From NCBI RefSeq assembly GCF_001579845.1, contig NZ_CP007440.1, positions 1,178,001-1,242,000 of the forward strand: a stretch of DNA of 64,000 nucleotides, given 5' to 3'. A model generated the notes under the pieces. That model saw only the letters and a list, made by a program, of their open reading frames with translations, was not told where the DNA came from and ran no database searches. The first letter of the stretch is position 1. Each line of letters starts with the position of its first letter. The position numbers and the translations under genes are program-made. Source of the stretch: Rhodoplanes sp. Z2-YC6860 (lineage in GTDB: Bacteria; Pseudomonadota; Alphaproteobacteria; Rhizobiales; Xanthobacteraceae). This document shows, piece after piece, positions 19,109 through 27,027 of this stretch.

Positions 19109-19591
19109 ATGCAGATTCGCCCGGCGACGCCGAAAGACCATCCCGCGATCTGGCGGATCATCGAGCCGGTGATCCGCGCCGGCGAGACCTACACGCTGCC
19201 GCGCGACATGAGCGAGGCCGATGCGATGGCCTATTGGACCGGACCGGATCGCGAGACATTCGTCGCCGAAGAGAACGGACAGATCATCGGCACCCACTAT
19301 CTGCGCGCCAATCAGCAGGGCGGCGGCCGTCATGTCTGCAATTGCGGCTACATGACCGCCGCCGGCTCCACGGGAAAAGGCGTGGCGCGGCAGATGTGCG
19401 AGCATTCGCTCGATCACGCGCGCGGGCGCGGCTTCAAGGCGATGCAGTTCAACTTCGTGGTCTCGACTAACGAGCGCGCCGTGCGGCTGTGGGAGAGCCT
19501 CGGCTTCGACATCGTCGGCCGCCTGCCGCGGGCGTTCGAGCACCCGCGGCTTGGCTTGGTCGATGCGCTGGTGATGTTCCGGGCGCTTTAG
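19109..19591 (+). CDS. GNAT family N-acetyltransferase
   Basis: A 160-residue single-domain GNAT enzyme. It starts with the family strand IRPATPKDHPAI and has the acetyl-CoA loop as STGKGVARQM near residue 88, followed by the NERAVRLWESLGF segment near 122 that closes the fold. It transfers an acetyl group from acetyl-CoA to an amine; the acceptor is unknown. It begins 2 bases after the stop of the DMT transporter gene and has no separate ribosome site, so it is translated by coupling. It is the last gene of the rightward group that starts at 13536 or 14672. Confidence 0.92.
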   Translation: MQIRPATPKDHPAIWRIIEPVIRAGETYTLPRDMSEADAMAYWTGPDRETFVAEENGQIIGTHYLRANQQGGGRHVCNCGYMTAAGSTGKGVARQMCEHSLDHARGRGFKAMQFNFVVSTNERAVRLWESLGFDIVGRLPRAFEHPRLGLVDALVMFRAL

Positions 19592-19637
19592 AACGCTTCC
19601 CGCCTGAACTGAGGGGACGCCCATGCAACTAGCAAGC

Positions 19638-19769
19638 TGTCACCCGCGGGCTTGACCCGCGGGTCCATGACCAAGGTTCAACAACAGAAGTCTTACGTAA
19701 GGCTGCTCGACCTGCACGCGCTCATGGATTGCCGGGTCGCGGCGCTTACGCGCCGGCCCGGCAATGACA
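19638..19769. repeat. Composite inverted-hairpin intergenic repeat, copy 1
   Basis: Two hairpins in opposite orientation frame a short unique spacer. The left arm pairs 19642-19650 with 19656-19664 around a CTTGA loop; the right arm pairs 19728-19736 with 19757-19765 around a smaller nested GC hairpin. Read outward to inward, each arm follows the same plan: TGTCA, hairpin, TCCATGA. The same composite is found at 28165-28277. It lies in the 219-base gap between two convergent genes and could also stop transcription. It resembles known rhizobial palindromic intergenic elements; the family name cannot be assigned by eye. Confidence 0.8.
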
Positions 19770-19810
19770 CCGCCGTCGTGGCCCGTGACGCATGTTAGCT
19801 GAGAACTGAT

Positions 19811-20797
19811 TTAGATTTTCGACAGCTCGTAGGTCGGCTTGGCGAACATCTCCTCGAACGCCACCTGTCGCACTGAAAGGCCCTGCTCGAACGAGTAGCG
19901 CGCCAGTGTTTCGAGCGGCAGCTGGTTTTCATGAGCGCCATAAGGCCAATAATCCTCGCCCATCACCTTGCGGGCATGATCGTAGGCAGCGATCGGCCAC
20001 GGCAAGGTCGCATGCAGATGGCCGATCTGGCCGAGCTCGTGCATGCACAACGCCTTGGCCTTGAGGTACGCCTTGAAGATGTTCACCGCGACCCACGGGT
20101 GCTTCTCGACGATGGATTTGCGGATGCCGATCGCATGCATGATTGGAAACAACTTGGTCTTCGAGAAGTAGGCCTCCTCGACGGCCGGATAGTCCGGGAA
20201 CAGCCGGCCGACATTCGGCGCGCCCTGCAGGAAACAAGACGGCGCGCGCGCGCTGAGCAGGCCGTCGATCTCTCCCTTGGCCAGCATGTCGGAGATCGTT
20301 CGGTCAGCCGGAACGGCCTTGATGTCGATGTCCGGCGGCAACGTGATCTTGGCGCGCTCCTCGCGGCCCGGTTCTTCAAGCCCGCCGCGGCGCCATTTGA
20401 TGTCGCTGGGCTTCACGCCGTATTCCTCTTGCAGGATGCCACGCACCCAGACGTTTGCGGTCATCTGGTACTCGGGCAGGCCCATCGTTTTGCCCTTGAG
20501 ATCGGCCGGAGTTTTGATGCGGTCGGTGCGGACGTAAATGCTGGAATGCCGGAACAACCGCGACACGAAGGCCGGGATCGCGACGTAATGGTTATCGCCG
20601 CGTGACAGCGTCACGAGGTAGCTGCTCATCGACATTTCGGTGACGTCGAATTCCTGGAATTTGAAGGCGCGGTGAAACGACTCCTCCGGCTCCAGCGCCA
20701 CTGCGGTCACGTCACAGCCTTCGATCGGCGCACGGCCATCGAACAATGCCGCAGTGCGGTCGTAGTTGCAGACGGACATACTCAATTCGACGGCCAT
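19811..20797 (-). CDS. 4,5-dihydroxyphthalate decarboxylase-like protein (second paralogue)
   Basis: A 328-residue paralogue of the proteins at 241-1230 and 27028-28020. It shares the Ser-Arg-Leu-Phe-Arg-His-Ser segment near residue 80, the Asp-Leu-Lys-Gly-Lys segment near 100 and the Phe-Pro-Ile-Met-His segment near 213. No export signal is present. The start at 20797 is chosen over an in-frame codon 42 bases upstream because GGAGAAGAAG stands just before it and the paralogues begin at the same residue. It is divergent from the molybdenum hydroxylase operon at 20950 across 152 bases, so both may answer to one regulator. Catalysis (decarboxylation) or ligand binding are both open. Confidence 0.8.
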   Translation of the reverse strand: MAVELSMSVCNYDRTAALFDGRAPIEGCDVTAVALEPEESFHRAFKFQEFDVTEMSMSSYLVTLSRGDNHYVAIPAFVSRLFRHSSIYVRTDRIKTPADLKGKTMGLPEYQMTANVWVRGILQEEYGVKPSDIKWRRGGLEEPGREERAKITLPPDIDIKAVPADRTISDMLAKGEIDGLLSARAPSCFLQGAPNVGRLFPDYPAVEEAYFSKTKLFPIMHAIGIRKSIVEKHPWVAVNIFKAYLKAKALCMHELGQIGHLHATLPWPIAAYDHARKVMGEDYWPYGAHENQLPLETLARYSFEQGLSVRQVAFEEMFAKPTYELSKI

Positions 20798-20949
20798 TTC
20801 TTCTTCTCCAGACAGGCGGTAGGGGACGCGCGGCACCATACCGCAAACGCATGTCCCTTTGCGTTGACCCGATTGGGCGGGGTGATAGTAGACTGTGATC
20901 CTTCTAAGGAAAGTGCCGTCAACACAATGCCAAAGCTCGAAGCCCAGCC

Positions 20950-21807
20950 ATGAAACTTCCGCCCTTCGAGTACGCTTGCCCGACCACCGTGAACGAGGCC
21001 GTGGCGCTGCTTGCCTCCCATCAAGGGGAGGCCAAGGCTCTGGCCGGCGGCCAAAGCCTGATGCCGATGATGGCGTTCCGCGTGGCGCAACCCACGCTGC
21101 TGGTCGACCTCCGCAAGCTCTCCGACCTGCGCGGCATCAGGATCGGCGCCGACGGCGTTCGCCTCGGCGCGCTGGTGCGCTGGCGCGACATCCTCGACGA
21201 CAAGCGGCTGGAAACCGCACACCCGCTGCTCAAGGCCGCGATCTCGCACGTGGCGCACTATCAGATCCGCAATCGCGGCACCGTCGGCGGCAGCATCGCG
21301 CATGCCGATCCTGCGGCCGAGATGCCCGGCATCTGCCAGACCTGCGACGCCGTGATCTCGGTGATGGGCAAGGCCGGCGCGCGTCAGATCAAGGCCAAGG
21401 ATTTCTTTCAGGGTGCGCTGACCACGGCGCTCGAGTCGGACGAGATCATCACCGAAATTCATCTGCCGGCGTGGCCGGCGACGCGGCGTTACGACTTCCA
21501 GGAGTTCGCGCGCCGCCGCGGCGACTTCGCGATGTCCGGCATCGCGCTGTACTACGACATCGAAGGCGGCAAGGCCGCAAACGCCCATATCGGTGTGATC
21601 GGTGTCGGCGATCACGCGCGGCGGCTCGGCAAGGCCGAGGCCGTGGTGAACGGCAACGCGGTCAACGAAGCCCTCGCCGTGAAGGCCGGCGAGGCGGCGT
21701 CCGCCGAAGTCGAGCCGCAAGATGACATTCACGCCAGCGCCGCCTACCGGCGGTCGCTGACCGGAACACTGGTCGAGCGTGCGCTGCTCGCCGCCATGGC
21801 GAGGTGA
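20950..21807 (+). CDS. Molybdenum hydroxylase FAD-binding medium subunit (CoxM/XdhB type)
   Basis: This 285-residue subunit carries FAD and passes electrons from the iron-sulfur subunit to an acceptor. The two FAD motifs are clear: AGGQSLMPMM at about residues 33-42 and TVGGSIAHADPAAE near 110-123. The CO_deh_flav_C domain follows to the C-terminus. Its ATG overlaps the stop of an eight-codon reading frame (MPKLEAQP, 20927-20953) by ATGA, and there is no good ribosome site of its own, so coupling to that mini-frame is conceivable. It is the first gene of a three-gene operon; the next gene begins at the stop codon. The substrate is not deducible. Confidence 0.95.
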   Translation: MKLPPFEYACPTTVNEAVALLASHQGEAKALAGGQSLMPMMAFRVAQPTLLVDLRKLSDLRGIRIGADGVRLGALVRWRDILDDKRLETAHPLLKAAISHVAHYQIRNRGTVGGSIAHADPAAEMPGICQTCDAVISVMGKAGARQIKAKDFFQGALTTALESDEIITEIHLPAWPATRRYDFQEFARRRGDFAMSGIALYYDIEGGKAANAHIGVIGVGDHARRLGKAEAVVNGNAVNEALAVKAGEAASAEVEPQDDIHASAAYRRSLTGTLVERALLAAMAR

Positions 21808-21812
21808 GCACG

Positions 21813-22277
21813 ATGGCCACGACGTTCGAAGTCAACGGCAAGCAGGTGACGGTCGATGTCGAGCCGCGCATGACGCTCGCCGATTGCCTGCGTCACGAGT
21901 TGCGGCTCACCGGAACTCACATCGGTTGCGAGCATGGCGTCTGCGGCGCTTGCACGGTGCTGGTCAACGGCGAGGCGGTGCGCTCGTGCCTCACGCTTGC
22001 GGTGCAAGCGGAAGGCTCGCAGGTCACGACGGTCGAAGGCCTGTCGAACGACGCCGACCTCACGCCGCTGCAGAAGTCGTTCCGCAAGCATCATGCGCTG
22101 CAGTGCGGCTTCTGCACGCCGGGCTTCATCACCACGGCGCATGCACTGCTGACCGAGGAGCCCGATTGCGACGCCGACCGCGTGCGCGAGGTGCTGTCGG
22201 GCAACATCTGCCGCTGCACCGGCTACATCGGCATCGTCGAGGCTGTGCTCGACGCGCGGCAAGCCTACAAGAAATAG
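21813..22277 (+). CDS. Molybdenum hydroxylase (2Fe-2S) small subunit (CoxS type)
   Basis: A 154-residue ferredoxin-like subunit with two 2Fe-2S clusters. The plant-type cluster uses the Cys of GCEHGVCGAC plus a Cys about 22 residues later; the second, helical domain has C-GFCTPG and GNICRCTGY. It carries electrons from the molybdenum site to FAD. Two starts are possible: GTG at 21804, which overlaps the upstream stop as GTGA, or ATG at 21813. The ATG is preferred because the GAGG of the overlap then serves as ribosome site. It is followed by the large subunit gene after 4 bases, completing the S-M-L enzyme (gene order M-S-L). Confidence 0.95.
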   Translation: MATTFEVNGKQVTVDVEPRMTLADCLRHELRLTGTHIGCEHGVCGACTVLVNGEAVRSCLTLAVQAEGSQVTTVEGLSNDADLTPLQKSFRKHHALQCGFCTPGFITTAHALLTEEPDCDADRVREVLSGNICRCTGYIGIVEAVLDARQAYKK

Positions 22278-22281
22278 CGCC

Positions 22282-24564
22282 ATGAAGAACACGTTCATCG
22301 GCACACCGATGGAGCGCCGCGAGGATCTGCGGTTTCTCCGCGGCCGCGGCGAATATGTCGACGACGTCGCCATGCCGGGCCTGCTCTATGCGGTGATCCT
22401 GCGCAGCTCCATCGCGCATGGGCGGCTGGTCTCAATCGACGCCTCGGCTGCACTGAAGCGCCCCGGCGTGTACGCGGTGATCACCGGGCGCGATATGCCG
22501 CCCGCGCCGCCGATCGTGCCGATGCGGCTGCAGCCGCTGCCGGAGTTCAAGCCGTTCGAGCAGCCAGTGATCGCCCACGACAAGGTGCGCTACGTCGGCG
22601 AGCCGATCGCAATGGTGCTCGCCGAGAGCGTCGCGATCGGCGAAGATGCGCTCGACGCCATCGATGTGACGATCGACGAACTGCCCGCGGTCGCGGATTG
22701 GACCGTGGCGGCGGAAAATAAGAGCGTTCTGTTCGAGAAGCCTGGAACCAACCGTTCGCTGGTGTTCGAATCGCGCAAGGGCGACGCCGACGCGGCCTTT
22801 GCCAAGGCGCCGTACGTGCGGCGCGAGCGGCTGCGCACCGGCCGCCACTACGGTCTCACCATGGAGCCGCGCGGCGTGCTCGCGACGTGGGACGATGCCA
22901 ACGGCAAGCTCACGGTCTATGGCGCAGCAAAAGTGCCGTTCTTCAACCGGCGCATCCTTGCGGCACAGATCAATCTGCCGGTCGAGCAGATCGAGATGAT
23001 CGAGAACGACGTCGGCGGCGGCTACGGCGCGCGCGGCGAGTTCTATCCGGAGGATTTCCTGATCCCGTTCGCGGCTCGTCACGTCAAACGGCCGGTGAAG
23101 TGGATCGAGGATCGCCGCGAAAACCTGATGGCGATGAATCACGCCCGCGAAGAAGAGGCGATCCTCGAAGTCGCCTGCGAGCGCGACGGCACGTTGATCG
23201 CCATCCGCGGCGAGGTGCACACCGATATGGGCGCCTACATGCGCACCAACGGCGCAGTCGGTGCGCGCAATGTCTGCCAGTTCCTGCCGGGCCCTTATCG
23301 CATTCCGCATGTGAAGATCGATTCGTGCCTCTGGATGACCAACAAGACGCCGGTCGGCACCTATCGTGGGCCGGGGCGCTTCGAGGCGAACTTCTTCCTC
23401 GAGCGCATGATCGACATGATGGCCGAAGAACTCGGCATCGATCGCGTCGAATTCCGCCGCAAGAACTTGATCACCGCGAAGGAGCAGCCCTATCCGGTCG
23501 CGACCGTGCAGCCAACCAATGCGGTCGATGCCTACGACAGCGGCGACTATCCCACGACGCTGGAGCGTGCGCTCAAAGAGGCGAACTGGTCCGAGATTTC
23601 GAAGCTGCAAGGCAAGCTGATCGACGGCAAGTATCACGGCTTGGGCGTTGTCTGCTTTGTCGAAGGCGGCGCGGCCGGCCCGAAAGAGACCGCTCGGATC
23701 GAGGCCAACGACGACGACACGTTCTCGGTCTTTCTCGGCACCACGTCGGTCGGGCAGGGCGTCGAGACCGTGTTCGCGCAGATCGCCGCCGACGCGCTCG
23801 AAGTGCCGATCGAGCGCATCCGCCACGTCTATCACGGCTCGACGGCCTATGTGAGCGACGGCTACGGCGCTTATCACTCGCGCTCGACCGTCATGGGTGG
23901 CTCGGCGGTGCTCGATGCCACCAACAATTTCATGGCGGTGCTGCGCCAGGCCGCCGGCAAGAAGCTCGGCTGCGCCGAATCTAATGTCACCTTCGACGTC
24001 GACAAAGTGGTCGGCGGCGACGGCCGCTCGCTGCCGCTGAAGGCCTTCGCCGGCCTCACGGCCGAAGGCGAATTCAAGAACCACAAGCACACCTACAGCT
24101 ACGGCGCGCACATCGCGCATATCACCGTCGATGCGCGGATCGGCCGCATCGAGATCGTCGACTATGTCGTCGTGCAGGACGTCGGCCGCGCCGTGAACCC
24201 GCTGACTCTGAAGGGCCAGGTGATCGGCTCGCTGGTGCAGGGACTTGGCGGCGCGGTGCTGGAGGACCTGAAATATGACGAGAACGGCCAGCTTCTCACC
24301 GGCTCGCTCGCCGATTATCTCCTGCCGACCGCAACCGATTTTCCCAACCTCCGCTGTTTTGTGACAGACGATCATCCGTCGCCGATCAATCCGCTCGGCG
24401 CCAAGGGCGCGGGCGAAGGAGGCATCATCGCGGCCGGCGGCTGCATGGCCAACGCCGTGGCCAACGCCTTGCAATCGTTCGGCGTGCAGCCGCGGCAACT
24501 GCCGCTGTCGCCGACCTATATCTGGGATTTGGTGCAGGCCGGCCAGCGCAAAGCCGCCGAATAA
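22282..24564 (+). CDS. Xanthine dehydrogenase family molybdopterin-binding large subunit
   Basis: The 760-residue catalytic subunit of the M-S-L enzyme at 20950-24564. It has the hammerhead domain at the N-terminus (GTPMERREDLRFLRG), two molybdenum-cofactor domains and the catalytic Glu in GAKGAGEGG at residue 712. It is strikingly similar along its full length to the solitary large subunit at 14672-16957, including the GTYRGPGRFEA segment in place of the CO dehydrogenase loop, so the two are recent paralogues or a duplicated specificity. Reaction: hydroxylation using water, on an N-heterocycle, aldehyde or CoA ester. A cupin gene follows after 94 bases on the same strand. Confidence 0.95.
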   Translation: MKNTFIGTPMERREDLRFLRGRGEYVDDVAMPGLLYAVILRSSIAHGRLVSIDASAALKRPGVYAVITGRDMPPAPPIVPMRLQPLPEFKPFEQPVIAHDKVRYVGEPIAMVLAESVAIGEDALDAIDVTIDELPAVADWTVAAENKSVLFEKPGTNRSLVFESRKGDADAAFAKAPYVRRERLRTGRHYGLTMEPRGVLATWDDANGKLTVYGAAKVPFFNRRILAAQINLPVEQIEMIENDVGGGYGARGEFYPEDFLIPFAARHVKRPVKWIEDRRENLMAMNHAREEEAILEVACERDGTLIAIRGEVHTDMGAYMRTNGAVGARNVCQFLPGPYRIPHVKIDSCLWMTNKTPVGTYRGPGRFEANFFLERMIDMMAEELGIDRVEFRRKNLITAKEQPYPVATVQPTNAVDAYDSGDYPTTLERALKEANWSEISKLQGKLIDGKYHGLGVVCFVEGGAAGPKETARIEANDDDTFSVFLGTTSVGQGVETVFAQIAADALEVPIERIRHVYHGSTAYVSDGYGAYHSRSTVMGGSAVLDATNNFMAVLRQAAGKKLGCAESNVTFDVDKVVGGDGRSLPLKAFAGLTAEGEFKNHKHTYSYGAHIAHITVDARIGRIEIVDYVVVQDVGRAVNPLTLKGQVIGSLVQGLGGAVLEDLKYDENGQLLTGSLADYLLPTATDFPNLRCFVTDDHPSPINPLGAKGAGEGGIIAAGGCMANAVANALQSFGVQPRQLPLSPTYIWDLVQAGQRKAAE

Positions 24565-24658
24565 GTGCCGTGCGCGAGGCGCAGCCGCCTTTCATTGACG
24601 GCGCGCCAAGCGCGGGCCTAGAGTCCCCGCAACATTCCCTATTGGACAGGAGCATCCC

Positions 24659-25189
24659 ATGAGCGTCGCCCGTCATTCGCGTTCGAAGGAACTGGAAGGC
24701 GTTCCGCTCGAAGAGATCATGAAGAAGTACGTCGGCCGCTTCCGTGAGAAGAAGGGCGACTGGGCGGCGTTCGAGGACGCCAAGATCGAAGGCTTCAAGC
24801 GCGCACAGCACCGCTTCATCGGCGCCGGCGGCTCAGGCAAGCACGGCGATTCGAGCGCGATCCCGCCCGGCAATTTCACGCTGTCGATCATGTATGTGCC
24901 GGTCGGCCAGGGTAACGCCGCGCACACCCATGAAGTCGAGGAATGCTTCTTCGTGCTGCAAGGCTACGTCGATGTGTTCATCGAGGACGAGACCGGCAAG
25001 CGCCTCACCACGCGGCTCGGTCCGTGGGATTGCATTTCGTGCCCGGCCGGCGTGATCCACGGCTATCAGAACGACGGCCTCGAGCCGGTCTACATGCAAG
25101 TGATGCTCGGCCGCGGCAAGCCGGAAACCATGGGCTATGCCGACGAGGAGCTCTTCAAGCGCCGCGACGCGCACCTGAAGGCGGTCTGA
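24659..25189 (+). CDS. Cupin domain protein
   Basis: A 176-residue single-cupin protein. Motif 1 (His-x-His-x3-Glu-x6-Gly) is intact at about residues 86-98 in AAHTHEVEECFFVLQG, and motif 2 ends in PAGVIHGYQN near 140, giving three His and one Glu to hold a metal. Cupins of this type are dioxygenases, isomerases or regulators. Position behind a molybdenum hydroxylase operon fits a ring-cleaving or isomerising step, which is inference. The start ATG has GGAG 6 bases upstream. A strong rho-independent terminator follows 24 bases after the stop. Confidence 0.9.
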   Translation: MSVARHSRSKELEGVPLEEIMKKYVGRFREKKGDWAAFEDAKIEGFKRAQHRFIGAGGSGKHGDSSAIPPGNFTLSIMYVPVGQGNAAHTHEVEECFFVLQGYVDVFIEDETGKRLTTRLGPWDCISCPAGVIHGYQNDGLEPVYMQVMLGRGKPETMGYADEELFKRRDAHLKAV

Positions 25190-25213
25190 GAGCCCACCTT
25201 CGGCTGATTTGGG

Positions 25214-25251
25214 GCCCTCGTACGCAACGCGTGCGAGGGCTCTTTCTTTTT
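25214..25251 (+). terminator. Rho-independent terminator after the cupin gene
   Basis: A 12-bp stem (25214-25225 with 25229-25240, one wobble pair) closes on a three-base loop and is followed directly by TCTTTCTTTTT. It ends the rightward transcription unit that includes the cupin gene and probably the molybdenum hydroxylase operon. Confidence 0.9.
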
Positions 25252-25351
25252 CGGAAAGGCCTCTGTTGCGCGTCTGACATGCGTCAGGCTCATTCAGTTC
25301 GATCCGGCGATGCCCCATGCTGAGCTCCTTCTCAACTCAAGGGGGTTACCG

Positions 25352-25840
25352 ATGTTCAAGACGATCGCAGGCTTGTCTTTCGCCGCACTGATGATGCTTC
25401 ACGCCGCGCCGTCGCAGGCGCAGGAGGCGATGGAGAAGAAGTCCTACAACTACGCGGCCTGGACGCCGGGCATCTTTTCCGAAGCCGTCACCATCACCAA
25501 CATGGGCAAGGGCAAGTTCATCTTCCTCGCCGGCGTCGGCGCCGAGGACGAGAACGGCCCGCGCGGCGCGATCCGCCACAAGGGCGACTTCCTCGCGCAA
25601 TGCGCCTACGCCTACGACAAGATCAAGCGGGCGCTCGCGGCCAACGGTTCGAGCCTGAAGGACGCCGTGAAGATGACGGTCTACGTCACCGACATGCGCT
25701 CGCGGCTCGACTGGGCGAAATGCTCGCAGGAGGCGTTCGCCGGCGAGCGCGTGCCGGCGCAGACCCTGCTCGGCATCAGCTCGCTGGCGTTCCCCGAGAT
25801 GATGGTCGAGATCGACGTCACCGCCGTCGCGCACGAGTAG
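25352..25840 (+). CDS. Exported RidA (YjgF/Rid) family protein lacking the catalytic Arg
   Basis: A 162-residue Rid-family protein with a Sec signal peptide (about residues 1-23, ending in SQAQ), so it acts in the periplasm. The Rid fold follows with the KMTVYVTDM segment near residue 110. Canonical RidA deaminates 2-iminobutanoate using an Arg in the P-A-R motif. Here that motif is VPAQTLL, so the Arg is Gln and the imine deaminase activity is not expected. Such Rid subgroups are often tied to catabolic pathways. The start is the ATG at the signal peptide, with a GGGGG ribosome site. It is convergent with a TctC receptor gene 23 bases away. Confidence 0.88.
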   Translation: MFKTIAGLSFAALMMLHAAPSQAQEAMEKKSYNYAAWTPGIFSEAVTITNMGKGKFIFLAGVGAEDENGPRGAIRHKGDFLAQCAYAYDKIKRALAANGSSLKDAVKMTVYVTDMRSRLDWAKCSQEAFAGERVPAQTLLGISSLAFPEMMVEIDVTAVAHE

Positions 25841-25863
25841 TGGGGTCCGGCGCGCCAAGGCCG

Positions 25864-26856
25864 TCAGTCTACTTTGGCGCCCGACGCCTTCACGACGTCG
25901 GCCCATTTCTTGGTTTCCGAGGCGAGGAACGCGCGCACCGTGCTTTCGTCCGCGGTGCCAGGCTCTGAACCGAGCTCGTCGAGCCGTTTGACGATGTCGG
26001 GCGAGGCCATCGCCTTGGCGACCTCGGAGCGCAATGTGGCCAGCACCGGCGCCGGAGTCTTCGCCGGCGCGACGAGCGCAACCCAGGACGAGGCGTCGAA
26101 GCCTGGCAGGCCCTGCTCGGCGACGGTCGGCAGGTCCTTCAGCGTCTTGGCGCGCGTTGCGCCGGCATTGGCCAACGCTCTCACATTGCCGCCGCGGATC
26201 TGCTGCAGGCTTGTCGGCAGCAGGTCGAACATCATCTGGATATGGCCCGCGACGAGGTCGCTCATGGACGGCGCCGTTCCGCGATACGGCACGTGCGTAA
26301 GCTCGACCTTGGCCATGGTCTTCATCAGCTCGCCGGAGAGGTGCGGCGTCGAGCCCATCCCGGCCGAACCGAAGTTGATCTTGCCCGGATTGGCCCTCGC
26401 GTAGTCCAGCAGTTCCTTGACGTCTTTGACCGGCAACTGCGGATTGACCATCAGCACGATCGGCGTTTTCGCGAAGATCGCGATCGGTGCGAAGTCGGTC
26501 TCCGGATCGAACGGCAGGGGCGTCCGGTACAGCGTCTTATTGACGGCGAGCGGACCAGGCGCGGTGAAGAGCAGCGTGTAGCCGTCCGGATCGGACTTCG
26601 CGACCGAATCGGCGCCCACATTGCCGCCGGCGCCGCTGCGCGTTTCGACGATGTACTGGTGGCCGCTTTCGCTGAGCTTTTGCGCCAGAAGGCGTGCCGT
26701 GACGTCGACCGATCCGCCAGGCGGAAACGGGTTGATGATCTTCACCACGCGATCGGGGTAGGTCTCGGCCAGGGCCTTGCTTGCAGGCAAGCCGCCGTTC
26801 GCAACGGCGATCACGAGAGCGGCGACGACAGCAACGGAACGAACGGCAGACAGCAT
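25864..26856 (-). CDS. TctC/Bug family periplasmic solute receptor
   Basis: A 330-residue exported receptor: signal peptide at residues 1-31, then the Bug core with PDRVVKIINPF, a VETRSGAGG turn near residue 77, DGYTLLF near 95 and HVPYRGT near 190. An upstream in-frame extension of 53 codons exists but contains no recognisable sequence; the ATG at 26856 begins at the signal peptide and has GGGGGAG about 10 bases before it. It is divergent from the third phthalate decarboxylase-like gene at 27028 over 171 bases. No permease genes are adjacent. The ligand is unknown. Confidence 0.92.
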   Translation of the reverse strand: MLSAVRSVAVVAALVIAVANGGLPASKALAETYPDRVVKIINPFPPGGSVDVTARLLAQKLSESGHQYIVETRSGAGGNVGADSVAKSDPDGYTLLFTAPGPLAVNKTLYRTPLPFDPETDFAPIAIFAKTPIVLMVNPQLPVKDVKELLDYARANPGKINFGSAGMGSTPHLSGELMKTMAKVELTHVPYRGTAPSMSDLVAGHIQMMFDLLPTSLQQIRGGNVRALANAGATRAKTLKDLPTVAEQGLPGFDASSWVALVAPAKTPAPVLATLRSEVAKAMASPDIVKRLDELGSEPGTADESTVRAFLASETKKWADVVKASGAKVD

Positions 26857-27027
26857 TCTCAAGGGCTCCCCCGGTGATGGCCGACTTAAGGGCTCCCCCA
26901 GGTCCGGCCGAACATCAGCAGCGTGTCCAGATATGGGCCGCATTGCAAGCCTGCACCTTGACACAGCGAGGCCCCGCCGACACGGTCGCGCCGCTGTTTT
27001 CACCGCTCGCACCAAGAAGAGTCAGTC

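Noticed and set aside
22432-24498. Long minus-strand frame opposite the molybdenum hydroxylase large subunit
   Set aside because: Shadow of the plus-strand gene caused by high GC at third positions; no domains, rich in Arg, Asp, Gly, Val and His as expected from reverse reading.
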